Below, one piece after another: positions 6,105-12,376 of a stretch of DNA of 17,169 nucleotides. The notes beneath the pieces are model-generated. The model ran no database searches and was not told where the DNA came from. It saw only the letters and a list, made by a program, of their open reading frames with translations. Source of the stretch: 1-14-2-50-31-20 sp965370315 (lineage in GTDB: Bacteria > Bacteroidota > Ignavibacteria > Ignavibacteriales > Melioribacteraceae); NCBI GenBank assembly GCA_965370315.1, contig CBDUTO010000100.1, positions 1 to 17,169 of the forward strand, written 5' to 3'. A program made the position numbers and the translations under genes. The first letter of the stretch is position 1; each line of letters begins with the position of its first letter.

Positions 6105-6419
6105 ATTCAATTCACTCAGCAAAAGAAAAGGAACATTTTTGCTTCCCTCATTTCATAAGTGCTGTTTTATATTATGCTATCTTAAATCATTCTGACTTTA
6201 ATATTATTAACCCTCTAATTAACAAATCACTAATTTGGACGAATGGACAAACATTTTTCTATGTCCATCATAATATTTTATTAAGTGCTAATACAATCTA
6301 CAATCAATGTTTTATTTGTTTTATATAAATAAACTTCTTAATAATCACAGTTTTTTGTCCAATTTTTAAACAACTATTTCCAAAGTATTATAGTCTTCAT
6401 CCAGAAGAAGTCCTTACTT

Positions 6420-7022
6420 TTACTTTTTCTTTTGCTCATTTTTTTCATCGGCATATCTGATTTTTGTTTCTGGATTTTTAACTTTTCCTTTTAATATTCT
6501 TACTAAATTTGATCTGTTTAATCTTTCTTCTCTTGATGCTTCTTTAATTGATATATATCTTTTCTCTTTGCCATTTTTTGTTATTATTACTGGTTTTGTA
6601 TTAGGTTGATGATTTTTAATCAGTTCTTTAATTTTTATCTTTTTATAAGTTCTCCATTGAAATCCTTTTGCAGTTTTTGCTTTCTTTCCTTCAAGTGCAC
6701 CTATAATATTTTGATATGAAGTTTCAAGAGTTTTTGAAGCTTCACTCATAGTGATAAAGCTTCTTAAATAATTCCCTTTTAAATCATATTGATATACTTT
6801 TTTTCTATTCCTTTTTTGTGTTAAATCTACTTCAATTTTCTTTTCCTTAAATGATCTCCAAATGAATCCTTTTGATAGTTTAGTCTTTTTTCCATCAATT
6901 GCTTCATAAATACATTGTACTTTTGTTTCAACGTTTTCAGCAGCATCCTTAACAGAATTAAACTTTCTGATGAAATTCCCATCTAGGTCATATTGATATA
7001 CACTTCTTCTTTCTATTCTCAT
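6420..7022 (-). CDS. NUMOD1-like repeat protein without a nuclease domain
   Basis: A 200-residue basic protein composed almost wholly of three NUMOD-type DNA-binding units. Unit 1 (8-56) reads VYQYDLDGNFIRKFNSVKDA...KGFIWR. Unit 2 (76-124) reads VYQYDLKGNYLRSF...KGFQWR. Unit 3 (144-191) is a divergent version with YISIKEASREERLNRSNLV. In known proteins such modules flank HNH or GIY-YIG homing nucleases and fold as a strand pair plus helix-turn-helix. No HNH or GIY-YIG residues occur here. It is either a free-standing DNA-binding protein or what is left of a homing endonuclease. The ATG at 7022 is the only start; AAGG lies too close to it, AGAG at a better distance. It stands alone, leftward, in the accessory region. 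Confidence 0.75.
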   Translation of the reverse strand: MRIERRSVYQYDLDGNFIRKFNSVKDAAENVETKVQCIYEAIDGKKTKLSKGFIWRSFKEKKIEVDLTQKRNRKKVYQYDLKGNYLRSFITMSEASKTLETSYQNIIGALEGKKAKTAKGFQWRTYKKIKIKELIKNHQPNTKPVIITKNGKEKRYISIKEASREERLNRSNLVRILKGKVKNPETKIRYADEKNEQKKK

Positions 7023-7055
7023 ACCTTAATCTCTATTTGTTTTGCATAGCTATTA

Positions 7056-7063
7056 CAAATATA
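7056..7063 (-). promoter_or_regulatory. Bacteroidota-type -7 element ahead of the NUMOD protein
   Basis: TATATTTG on the minus strand matches TAnnTTTG exactly and would place the transcript start about 27 nt before the ATG at 7022. No good -33 TTG is present at the expected distance, so the promoter may be weak or a chance match. Confidence 0.35.
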
Positions 7064-7104
7064 AATATTATAATTTCTTTTTTAAGAATATTTACATTGT
7101 TGCC

Positions 7105-7190
7105 TTGCACTGTTCCACCGTGCAATCGTCGGTTAAATTGTTCAGCAAAAAGCACACTTCACAAATTCACCTCTATAACAAACAAAGAGG
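7105..7190. other. Two small hairpins in noncoding DNA
   Basis: TTGCAC (7105-7110) pairs with GTGCAA (7120-7125) around a 9-base loop, and CCTCT (7170-7174) with AGAGG (7186-7190). They open the 578-bp gene-free stretch 7023-7600, whose + strand is strikingly A/C-rich from about 7140 to 7400. No gene is seen there. Confidence 0.35.
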
Positions 7191-7399
7191 CAAAACACAC
7201 AATTTTTGAGAAACAAAATTAAGTGTTTTCATTTCCATTAAAATCCACATCAGCAAGCAACAATCCAGTCCAGCATGCTAAAACGAAAAGACCATTGGTA
7301 GTAAAACAAAAAAAGAAAACCAAAACCATACTTTGAGAGCGGGCAAAAGCAAATTCAAATAAGACCAAAACAAAGCTAAAAAAAGATAGCCAAATTCCT

Positions 7400-7487
7400 C
7401 AAGGGTATATGAACGGCGTATGGAACAAAAGCACGCCGCCCTTGCGTAATTCGTCAACTTTTTTCTTTACGCTTTTGTTCTTTTTTT
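7400..7487 (+). ncRNA. Candidate structured RNA with H-type pseudoknot
   Basis: Stem 1 is made of CAAGGG (7400-7405) with CCCTTG (7439-7444), stacked by an 8-base bulge on CGGCGT (7414-7419) with ACGCCG (7433-7438): 12 pairs in all. Its 13-base loop contains GAACAAAAGC (7423-7432), an exact complement of GCTTTTGTTC (7471-7480), giving a 10-pair second stem that would form a pseudoknot or an alternative fold. Seven T residues follow (7481-7487), so the second pairing also has intrinsic-terminator form. The two stems share loop sequence, a layout typical of switches. The orientation (T-run on +) points to + strand transcription. The 8-base bulge and GC-rich stem stand out against AT-rich surroundings. 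I recognise no known RNA family. Confidence 0.5.
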
Positions 7488-7495
7488 AATTTTTG

Positions 7496-7540
7496 CCAGC
7501 TTCAAAGCAAAAGCTGGTTTTTAGGTTTTTTCTTTTTTTT
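7496..7540 (+). terminator. Intrinsic terminator
   Basis: CCAGCTT (7496-7502) pairs perfectly with AAGCTGG (7511-7517) around an 8-base loop, followed by TTTTT, then AGG and a long T-rich run to 7540. It sits directly after the structured-RNA candidate and before the small gene cluster starting at 7601, so it would end that transcript or act as a leader attenuator for the cluster. Confidence 0.7.
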
Positions 7541-7600
7541 ATGCTCGGCACAGCACAAGCCAGTTAAAGAGCAAAAGCCAAAACAAAGCAAGGTCAAAAA

Positions 7601-7822
7601 ATGGTAATCTTAAATTGTGTTCGTTCAGCTTATTCAATCCGCATTCATCAAGTCGGTATTGTCTCAGCTTCCTATCTGGTCAACAAATCATTTTCAAATG
7701 GTCAAATTTTATCTTGGCGGTTTTCTTCACAATCTACAGCTTTTAAGTTTGCACATTTTCTTGGTGTTCCACAAAAACAAATAAATAACGTAACTCAAAA
7801 ACAACTTTCACTTTTCAAATAA
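7601..7822 (+). CDS. Small orphan protein with C-terminal clamp-binding motif
   Basis: A 73-residue protein of unrecognised family. The ATG has AAGG 7 nt upstream. The body is mixed: VRSAYSIRIHQVGIVSASYL, then LSWRFSSQSTAFKFAHFLGV, which could form a small helical or alpha/beta domain. The last six residues are QLSLFK; QLSLF is the canonical pentapeptide (QL[SD]LF) with which bacterial polymerases and repair factors bind the beta sliding clamp, and a free C-terminus is a usual place for it. It leads a group with the five-Cys protein and the ArdC-like protein, 32 bases ahead of the former. The role is inferred as a replication- or repair-associated factor of a mobile element; the motif could be coincidental in so short a protein. 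Confidence 0.55.
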   Translation: MVILNCVRSAYSIRIHQVGIVSASYLVNKSFSNGQILSWRFSSQSTAFKFAHFLGVPQKQINNVTQKQLSLFK

Positions 7823-7854
7823 ACCGAGGCTGAGCGCCTTAGGAGGTTTATGTA

Positions 7855-8085
7855 ATGAACGACAAATTAATATGTGAATATTGCGGAAAAGAAAAAGAAG
7901 AAATCTCTTTTATGATTGGTGCAAGTTCAAAACCCGATTGGTGTATGATTGAAGGAACCGGAAAGATAACTTGTCCAGAGTGCTACGAGATAGCCTCAAA
8001 AGAGGGCAGTAATGAAATAGACAATTATATCAAAAATCATAATGAAAGAGTAAAAGCACAAAACAAAAAAGAGGTATTAAAATGA
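7855..8085 (+). CDS. Five-cysteine mini-protein, likely zinc-binding
   Basis: A 76-residue protein with a very strong ribosome site (AGGAGG at 7841-7846, 8 nt before the ATG). CEYCGK (Cys7, Cys10) and CPECYE (Cys40, Cys43) form a two-knuckle zinc-ribbon pattern, with an extra Cys30 in PDWCMIEG. The C-terminal third is a charged helix (NEIDNYIKNHNERVKAQNKK). The stop overlaps the ArdC-like start by four bases (ATGA), showing translational coupling. Small treble-clef or ribbon proteins are common in phages and conjugative elements, and no specific function can be read from this one. Confidence 0.65.
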   Translation: MNDKLICEYCGKEKEEISFMIGASSKPDWCMIEGTGKITCPECYEIASKEGSNEIDNYIKNHNERVKAQNKKEVLK

Positions 8086-8456
8086 ACGATGCAAAAAAAC
8101 AAAAAATCCAAGCTATCTTTCAAAGTGTTAAAGATCTAACACCAGAGCAAAAAGAACAATTGATAATGCAATTGAATATTAAAAATCCAGAAGGTCATTT
8201 CTTATCAGGAAACAATTGTCTTTTACTTGATAGACAAGCAGCAATGTATAATCCAGAAATTTCTTTCTCTGTTGTTGGTGGTTTCAATCAATGGCAAAAG
8301 CACAATCGAAAAGTTAAAAAAGGGGAGTCTGGATTTTATATTGCGATTCCATCAAAGAAACAAGATCAACAATCAGAGAATCATGATGAAGTATTTTTCT
8401 TTTTTAAAGCAGTTTTTGATATTTCACAAACTGAAGAACTATCTACCAAAAATTGA
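8082..8456 (+). CDS. ArdC-like ssDNA-binding/antirestriction protein (short)
   Basis: A 124-residue protein with the pattern of the ArdC N-terminal ssDNA-binding domain (DUF1738): LSGNNCLLL (41-49), FNQWQKHNRKVKKGESGFYI (68-87), and VFDISQTEEL (111-120). In conjugative elements ArdC protects incoming DNA from restriction, and its N-terminal domain binds single-stranded DNA. Full ArdC has a C-terminal metalloprotease-like domain, absent here; stand-alone N-terminal versions exist in phages and plasmids, so the length may be genuine. It is translationally coupled to the gene before it; a good GAGG lies about 8 nt upstream. It is the last gene before tRNA-Thr. Confidence 0.72.
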   Translation: MNDAKKQKIQAIFQSVKDLTPEQKEQLIMQLNIKNPEGHFLSGNNCLLLDRQAAMYNPEISFSVVGGFNQWQKHNRKVKKGESGFYIAIPSKKQDQQSENHDEVFFFFKAVFDISQTEELSTKN

Positions 8457-8618
8457 ATTCTCTATTGCTCAGATAGCTAATAATTATTATGTTGTAATAG
8501 TACTAATTTATTAACCATGCAGTTTTGTTCTACTTAGATTGAAATGATGTCTGGAAGTCCATACACAAGTCCATACATTTTGATGAATAATCATCGGGAT
8601 TATGAAAAGGCTTTAAAA
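8457..8618. other. Gene-free junction before tRNA-Thr
   Basis: No gene is seen. The stretch holds AT-rich inverted strings and a tandem 12-base duplication (8555-8578). No integrase and no second copy of the tRNA 3' end could be found within the window. Confidence 0.4.
8555..8578. repeat. Tandem 12-bp duplication AAGTCCATACAC/T
   Basis: AAGTCCATACAC is followed at once by AAGTCCATACAT (11 of 12 identical). It lies about 80 bases from the tRNA 3' end, in the region where an integration-site remnant would be expected. It could be recombinase arm-site debris or chance slippage. Confidence 0.4.
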
Positions 8619-8654
8619 GAAAAAAACCTCAAAACGGACTGTTTTAAGGTTTTT
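8619..8654 (-). terminator. Intrinsic terminator of the tRNA gene
   Basis: On the minus strand AAAAACCT (8654-8647) and AAAAC (8645-8641) pair with GTTTT (8635-8631) and AGGTTTTT (8629-8622), with one mismatch and a five-base loop, ending in a T-run. It starts only five bases after the mature tRNA 3' end. Confidence 0.75.
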
Positions 8655-8658
8655 CTTG

Positions 8659-8731
8659 AGCTGGTGAACGGACTCGAACCGCCGACCGGCTGATTACAAA
8701 TCAGCTGCTCTACCAACTGAGCTACACCAGC
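8659..8731 (-). tRNA. tRNA-Thr (anticodon UGU)
   Basis: The acceptor arms GCTGGTG and CACCAGC pair perfectly. The D arm is GCTC-AGTTGGTA-GAGC, the anticodon stem GCTGA/TCAGC encloses TTTGTAA with anticodon TGT, and the T loop is TTCGAGT on a stem with two G-U pairs at its base. Position 73 is U and no CCA is encoded, so the tail must be added enzymatically. The gene is intact. Its 3' end faces the accessory region to the left, the orientation expected when an element has integrated at a tRNA 3' end. Confidence 0.95.
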
Positions 8732-8745
8732 AAAAAATCTAGATT

Positions 8746-8777
8746 CAAAAGATAGGGACAATCTAAATTATTTGCAA
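8746..8777 (-). promoter_or_regulatory. Promoter of tRNA-Thr
   Basis: On the minus strand TTGCAA (8777-8772) is followed after 17 bases by TATCTTTTG (8754-8746), close to the Bacteroidota-type pair TTG / TAnnTTTG. The -7 element lies 14 bases before the tRNA 5' end at 8731. This is the clearest promoter in the window and supports the phylum-level guess. Confidence 0.7.
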
Positions 8778-8808
8778 CTAAAAAATTATTATTTCATCAA
8801 AAATTTTA

Positions 8809-10203
8809 TTAAAGATTTGCATTAATAAATGGAAGTACTCTTGACCATCCAGAATTATTATCTGCTATGTTAATTAACCCAAGTTGAACTCCATTTAGAT
8901 TCTCAGCATAGTTGACTATACCAATTGTTAAACCAGTTTGAGTTCCATGAATTCGGTTATAACCGGCTAATGAAAAACCAGTCATATTGTAATATTCAGT
9001 CCATGCTAAAGTTAAATTTGCTCCTGTAAAATCAAATGCCTCTGTTTTGTATCCAGATATTGAAATCCCAGTTACTGATTCGGATGCTTTAATTTTGCCT
9101 ATAGTTACACTTAATCCATAAAGACTTTCTCCTCCAACTACAACGCCAAGTCCACCAAAATTAATTCCGCTAATTGACTCTCCAGCAACCACAGCTAATC
9201 CACCCAAATTAATTCCACTAATTGATTCACCGGAGACTAGAGCTAAGCCACCAATATTTGCTCCCGTAATACTATTTTCGGAAACGGTAGCAAGACCGCC
9301 AAAGTTTAATCCTGTTAATTCTCCACCAGAAACTACAGCAAAAATACTTGAGTTTAATCCAGTCATACTTCCTTCTGCTACTGAAGCAAATCCGCCAAAA
9401 TTTATTCCATTTACGTCTTCACCTGAAATTAGAGAAAAAACGCTCAGATTTAAACCAGTCAAATTACCCTCGGAGACTAATGCAAATCCACCAAAGTTTA
9501 AGCCAGTAATATTACCAGTAGAAACTGAAGCTATTCCAGCAATGTTTATCCCGGAGATACTACCTTCAGAGACTAATGCAAGTCCGCTAAAATTGAGTCC
9601 AGTTATGTCATTACCAGAAACTAAAGCTAATCCACTTAGGCTTATTCCAGTGATATTACCATCGGAGACTAGAGCTAGCCCACCAAAATTTAATCCAGTA
9701 ATTTCATTACCTGAAACTAATGCAAGGCCTCCAAAATTTATACCTTTTATATCTCGGTCTGAAACAAGAGCTAATCCACCAATATTTAAACCATCGATAT
9801 TACCACCTGAAACAGATGCGAAGAGTCCAAAGTTTAATCCAACCATTTCTTCTTCAGCGAAAACAGCACCAAGCCCAAGATTTATTCCTCGCAATCTGGA
9901 TGCATGTGGCATAATTCCAAATGAAATTCCATTAACCTCAGAGTTTGTCACAGAGAGTGCATCCCACATAGTAAAATTAAAACCGTTAATAGTTTCAACA
10001 TCGCAGTCTCTGTAGTTAAATCGTAAACCAGAAAAATTTTTTGAATTACCAAAACTAAGCCCCCATGTAGAGGAAGGAATTCCTAAACTCCAATCTGAGC
10101 AAATAAGATATTCATCATAACTATCACTAACAAGATTTTGATTTAAGGTTTGGCTAAAAAGAGAGGTGGTAAGAATAAAAATAAAAATGCTAAAATATTT
10201 CAA
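8809..10203 (-). CDS. Secreted LA_2272-like surface repeat protein
   Basis: About 464 residues. I choose the TTG at 10203 because GGAG (10213-10210) is six bases upstream and it gives a clean signal peptide (KYFSIFIFILTTSLFSQ); the frame opens further upstream at TTG 10218. After a 90-residue non-repeated region come sixteen tandem units of essentially 16 residues with consensus GLNFGGLALVSxGxIT, then degenerate GxxxxGxxx units. It ends in GLTIGIVNYAENLNGVQLGL and INIADNNSGWSRVLPFINA, a close typical for proteins related to the Leptospira LA_2272 surface-repeat family. The short Gly-anchored hydrophobic repeat suggests a narrow beta-solenoid or an amphipathic sheet at the outer membrane. Function is unknown. 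It follows hslU by about 180 bases in the same direction, separated by a palindromic repeat. Confidence 0.7.
   Translation of the reverse strand: MKYFSIFIFILTTSLFSQTLNQNLVSDSYDEYLICSDWSLGIPSSTWGLSFGNSKNFSGLRFNYRDCDVETINGFNFTMWDALSVTNSEVNGISFGIMPHASRLRGINLGLGAVFAEEEMVGLNFGLFASVSGGNIDGLNIGGLALVSDRDIKGINFGGLALVSGNEITGLNFGGLALVSDGNITGISLSGLALVSGNDITGLNFSGLALVSEGSISGINIAGIASVSTGNITGLNFGGFALVSEGNLTGLNLSVFSLISGEDVNGINFGGFASVAEGSMTGLNSSIFAVVSGGELTGLNFGGLATVSENSITGANIGGLALVSGESISGINLGGLAVVAGESISGINFGGLGVVVGGESLYGLSVTIGKIKASESVTGISISGYKTEAFDFTGANLTLAWTEYYNMTGFSLAGYNRIHGTQTGLTIGIVNYAENLNGVQLGLINIADNNSGWSRVLPFINANL
9118..9888 (-). repeat. Sixteen tandem 48-bp coding repeats
   Basis: The units encode the GLNFGGLALVSxGxIT motif; fifteen are exactly 48 bp and the last is 51 bp. 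At the DNA level they are diverged, with conserved AATCCACCAAA-like cores on the + strand, so they are an old array under protein-level selection rather than a recent expansion. Confidence 0.85.
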
Positions 10204-10308
10204 TGCAATCTCCAACAATTATTGTATGCCGCTTTAGACTTACAATTGATAGAAAAGTTACAGAATAGACGAAAAAAATTTGATAGTAAAACGAATGAAA
10301 ACATTTTT

Positions 10309-10362
10309 ATGTGAGAAATCTTTATTTCTATAAAAGATTTCTCACATCCGTTCGAAATGACA
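10309..10362. repeat. Palindromic repeat, GTGAGAAATCTTT arms
   Basis: ATGTGAGAAATCTTT (10309-10323) and AAAGATTTCTCACAT (10333-10347) are perfect 15-base inverted arms around a 9-base loop, followed by CCGTTCGAAATGACA. The 'gagaaatcttt ... agatttctc..TTCGAAATGACA' combination is a familiar dispersed repeat type in many bacterial genomes. There is no T-run on the hslU strand, so terminator function would be secondary. It begins 20 bases after the hslU stop. Confidence 0.7.
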
Positions 10363-10381
10363 AAATTTTTCTAAATAACGT

Positions 10382-11767
10382 TTATAAAATATACTTACTT
10401 AAATCTCGATCTTTTACGATTGCATCCAATTTTGTGTTTACAAGTTTACTATCAATTTGAATTTTTTTGACATCCATTTTATCGGGAAGATCAAACAATA
10501 TATCCTCAAGCAGAGTTGTTAAAATTGTATGCAAACGCCTAGCACCAATGTTTTCAACTTCTTCATTAACATAAGCGGCAGTTCTTGCTACCTCTGAGAT
10601 AGCCTCATCATTGAAATTTACTTCTACACCTTCTGTTTTTAATAATGCGGCGTATTGTTTTAGCAATGCATTTTCAGGAATTGTTAATATTTTAACAAAA
10701 TCTTCTTCGGTTAAACTTTTTAACTCAACTCTAATTGGAAACCTTCCTTGCAGTTCTGGAATTAAATCGGATGGTTTTGCAACATGGAAGGCACCAGAAG
10801 CAATGAACAATATATGATCTGTTTTAACAGTTCCATATTTTGTGTTTACAGCAGAGCCTTCAACTATTGGAAGCAAGTCCCGCTGCACTCCTTCGCGCGA
10901 TACATCAGGTCCACCATGTGAACTAGAACCACCAGCAACTTTATCTATCTCATCGATAAATACCATTCCAGTCTCTTGAACACGCCGAATAGCTTCACCT
11001 TGAACTGCATCCATATCAATAAGTTTTTGAGCCTCTTCTTGTGACAAGAGTTTTCGTGCTTTTTCTATAGATGTTTTAAGCTTCTTCTTTTTCTTTGGCA
11101 TCATACTACTAACAATTTCTTGGATGTTCATTCCCATGTCATCCATTCCCATTGGCCCCATTACTTGAACACCTATTTGGGGAGCATTAGCATCAAACTC
11201 AATCATCTTATCATCCATTTCACCTTTCTTGAGTTTTGCTCTCATCCACTCTCGAGTCTTTTCATTTTGCAAAGCTTCGTTATTAACTTCAGTTGGTTCT
11301 CCTTCAGCATCGGTTGTTGGAGTAGTTGCTGGCTTTTTTACAGGTGGAATTAATAGATCAAGAATTCTTTCTTCTGCTAATTCATCAGCCTTTTCTTGAA
11401 CTTCCTCTTTCTTTTCTGTACTCACCATATTTACAGCAATGTCAGTTAAATCTCTAATCATCGATTCAACATCACGCCCAACGTAACCAACCTCTGTAAA
11501 TTTAGAAGCTTCCACTTTTATAAAAGGTGCGTTAGAAAGTTTTGCAAGTCTTCGTGCAATTTCTGTTTTACCAACTCCAGTTGGTCCAATAAGAATAATA
11601 TTATTTGGCATAATTTCATCGCGAAGATCATCTTCAACTTGCTGACGTCTCCATCTATTTCGCATGGCAATTGCAACAGCACGTTTTGCTTCATCTTGTC
11701 CAATTATATATTTATCAAGTTCAGCAACTGTTTGGGAAGGTGTTAAACTTCCATTTAAATGTTTCAT
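10382..11767 (-). CDS. hslU: ATP-dependent protease ATPase subunit HslU (ClpY)
   Basis: The hexameric AAA+ unfoldase that feeds proteins into the HslV peptidase in the cytoplasm. Seen: Walker A GPTGVGKT (61-68), pore loop GYVG (94-97), a charged intermediate I domain (about 110-245), Walker B MVFIDE (268-273), the sensor-1 region HILFIASGAFH, and the C-terminal LSKYIL tail that inserts into HslV to activate it. 461 residues is the normal length. The I domain has an Ala/Thr/Pro-rich insert (about 145-165) of low conservation. It starts 16 bases after the hslV stop, so the two are one transcript. Confidence 0.97.
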   Translation of the reverse strand: MKHLNGSLTPSQTVAELDKYIIGQDEAKRAVAIAMRNRWRRQQVEDDLRDEIMPNNIILIGPTGVGKTEIARRLAKLSNAPFIKVEASKFTEVGYVGRDVESMIRDLTDIAVNMVSTEKKEEVQEKADELAEERILDLLIPPVKKPATTPTTDAEGEPTEVNNEALQNEKTREWMRAKLKKGEMDDKMIEFDANAPQIGVQVMGPMGMDDMGMNIQEIVSSMMPKKKKKLKTSIEKARKLLSQEEAQKLIDMDAVQGEAIRRVQETGMVFIDEIDKVAGGSSSHGGPDVSREGVQRDLLPIVEGSAVNTKYGTVKTDHILFIASGAFHVAKPSDLIPELQGRFPIRVELKSLTEEDFVKILTIPENALLKQYAALLKTEGVEVNFNDEAISEVARTAAYVNEEVENIGARRLHTILTTLLEDILFDLPDKMDVKKIQIDSKLVNTKLDAIVKDRDLSKYIL

Positions 11768-11783
11768 TTTTAAACCCTAAGTT

Positions 11784-12326
11784 TTATTTTTCTATTTCTT
11801 CTACGTTTATATTATCGTTAGTGTAAATGCAAATATCACCCGCTGTTTTTAATGCTTCCATTGCAATCTCTTTTGCTGAAAGATCACTATGTTTAATTAG
11901 CATTTTAGCAGCTGCAAGAGCGTACATTCCACCAGAACCAATAGCAACAATACTATCGTCAGGTTCAATTACATCTCCTGTTCCAGAAACAATAAAGGAA
12001 TTCTCTGCAGAAACTACAGCTAACATTGCTTCAAGTTTGCGAAGATATTTATCAGTACGCCAATCTTTAGCAAGTTCAACAACCGAGCGATTTACGTTGC
12101 CACGATATTGTTCCAACTTCTCTTCAAATCTACCAAGTAAAGTAAAAGCATCAGCAGCGGAGCCAGCAAAACCACATAACACTTTTCCATTGTAGAGTTT
12201 TCTAATTTTCATTGAGTTATGTTTAACAACTGTATTTCCAAGTGTTACTTGTCCATCACCACCAATTACAGCTTGCCCATTGTGAATAAGTCCAAGTATT
12301 GTTGTTGATCTAATTTTTCGTTTCAT
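11784..12326 (-). CDS. hslV: ATP-dependent protease peptidase subunit HslV (ClpQ)
   Basis: The proteasome-type N-terminal threonine peptidase, a double hexamer partnered by HslU. The sequence begins MKRKIRS-TTILGL, so a seven-residue propeptide is cleaved to expose Thr8 as nucleophile. The conserved GGDGQVTLGN (22-31), CGFAGSAADAFTL (51-63) and AIGSGGMYALAAA motifs follow. 180 residues is the standard length. A strong GGAGAT stands 6 nt before the ATG. It is the first gene of the hslVU pair, 50 bases downstream of the SurA-like gene. Confidence 0.97.
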   Translation of the reverse strand: MKRKIRSTTILGLIHNGQAVIGGDGQVTLGNTVVKHNSMKIRKLYNGKVLCGFAGSAADAFTLLGRFEEKLEQYRGNVNRSVVELAKDWRTDKYLRKLEAMLAVVSAENSFIVSGTGDVIEPDDSIVAIGSGGMYALAAAKMLIKHSDLSAKEIAMEALKTAGDICIYTNDNINVEEIEK

Positions 12327-12348
12327 TTATATCTCCAAATTTAGCTTA

Positions 12349-12356
12349 CAAAAATA
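12349..12356 (-). promoter_or_regulatory. Possible -7 element for hslVU
   Basis: TATTTTTG on the minus strand fits TAnnTTTG and would start a 5' leader of about 22 nt ahead of hslV. No matching -33 TTG is present and the site lies in a short AT-rich gap, so the pair may instead be read through from the gene upstream. Confidence 0.3.
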
Positions 12357-12376
12357 AGCAAATCTCATTTTAATAT

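Larger units (their letters stand above)
5899..6419. other. Gene-free region with repeats
   Basis: No convincing gene on either strand. The one modest open frame (6089-6328, +) has no ribosome site and odd composition. Two repeat-like segments are described separately (5938-6020 and 6075-6104). The remainder, from about 6140, is plain AT-rich sequence. No terminator was found directly after the ferredoxin. Confidence 0.5.
7344..7577 (+). repeat. CAAAAGC short repeats
   Basis: CAAAAGC occurs on the + strand at 7344-7350, 7426-7432, 7508-7514 and 7571-7577, and in inverted form (GCTTTTG) at 7471-7477, all within about 235 bp of noncoding DNA. Spacing is irregular (82, 82 and 63 bases between direct copies; the first two intervals are equal). 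They may be iteron-like sites or by-products of the RNA structure described next. Confidence 0.35.

Noticed and set aside
6089..6328. Open frame of 79 codons on the + strand
   Set aside because: No ribosome site, Cys/Phe/Ile-rich composition, starts inside a dispersed repeat; reads like chance in AT-rich DNA.
7037..7222. 61-codon + strand frame in noncoding DNA
   Set aside because: Covers the divergent promoter region and small hairpins; no ribosome site or protein-like composition.
8227..8514. 95-codon frame overlapping the ArdC-like gene
   Set aside because: A +1 shadow of the ArdC-like gene; its translation has no conserved motif, and it does not extend the ArdC domain.
8547..8692. Short + strand frame running into the tRNA (LELVNGLEPPTG ending)
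   Set aside because: This translation is a well-known artefact of tRNA genes read on the opposite strand.
9118..9888. Regular 48-bp repeats resembling a CRISPR array
   Set aside because: No unique spacers; the units are continuous coding sequence for a 16-residue protein repeat, with synonymous-type divergence.
9542..10015. 157-codon frame opposite the surface repeat protein
   Set aside because: Shadow frame kept open by the biased repeat of the real gene; no start signals.
10309..10347. Hairpin after hslU taken as intrinsic terminator
   Set aside because: No T-run follows on the hslU strand; sequence matches a dispersed repeat type better.
11827..12195. 122-codon frame opposite hslV
   Set aside because: The hslV strand has an unambiguous conserved protein; the opposite frame has no family features.
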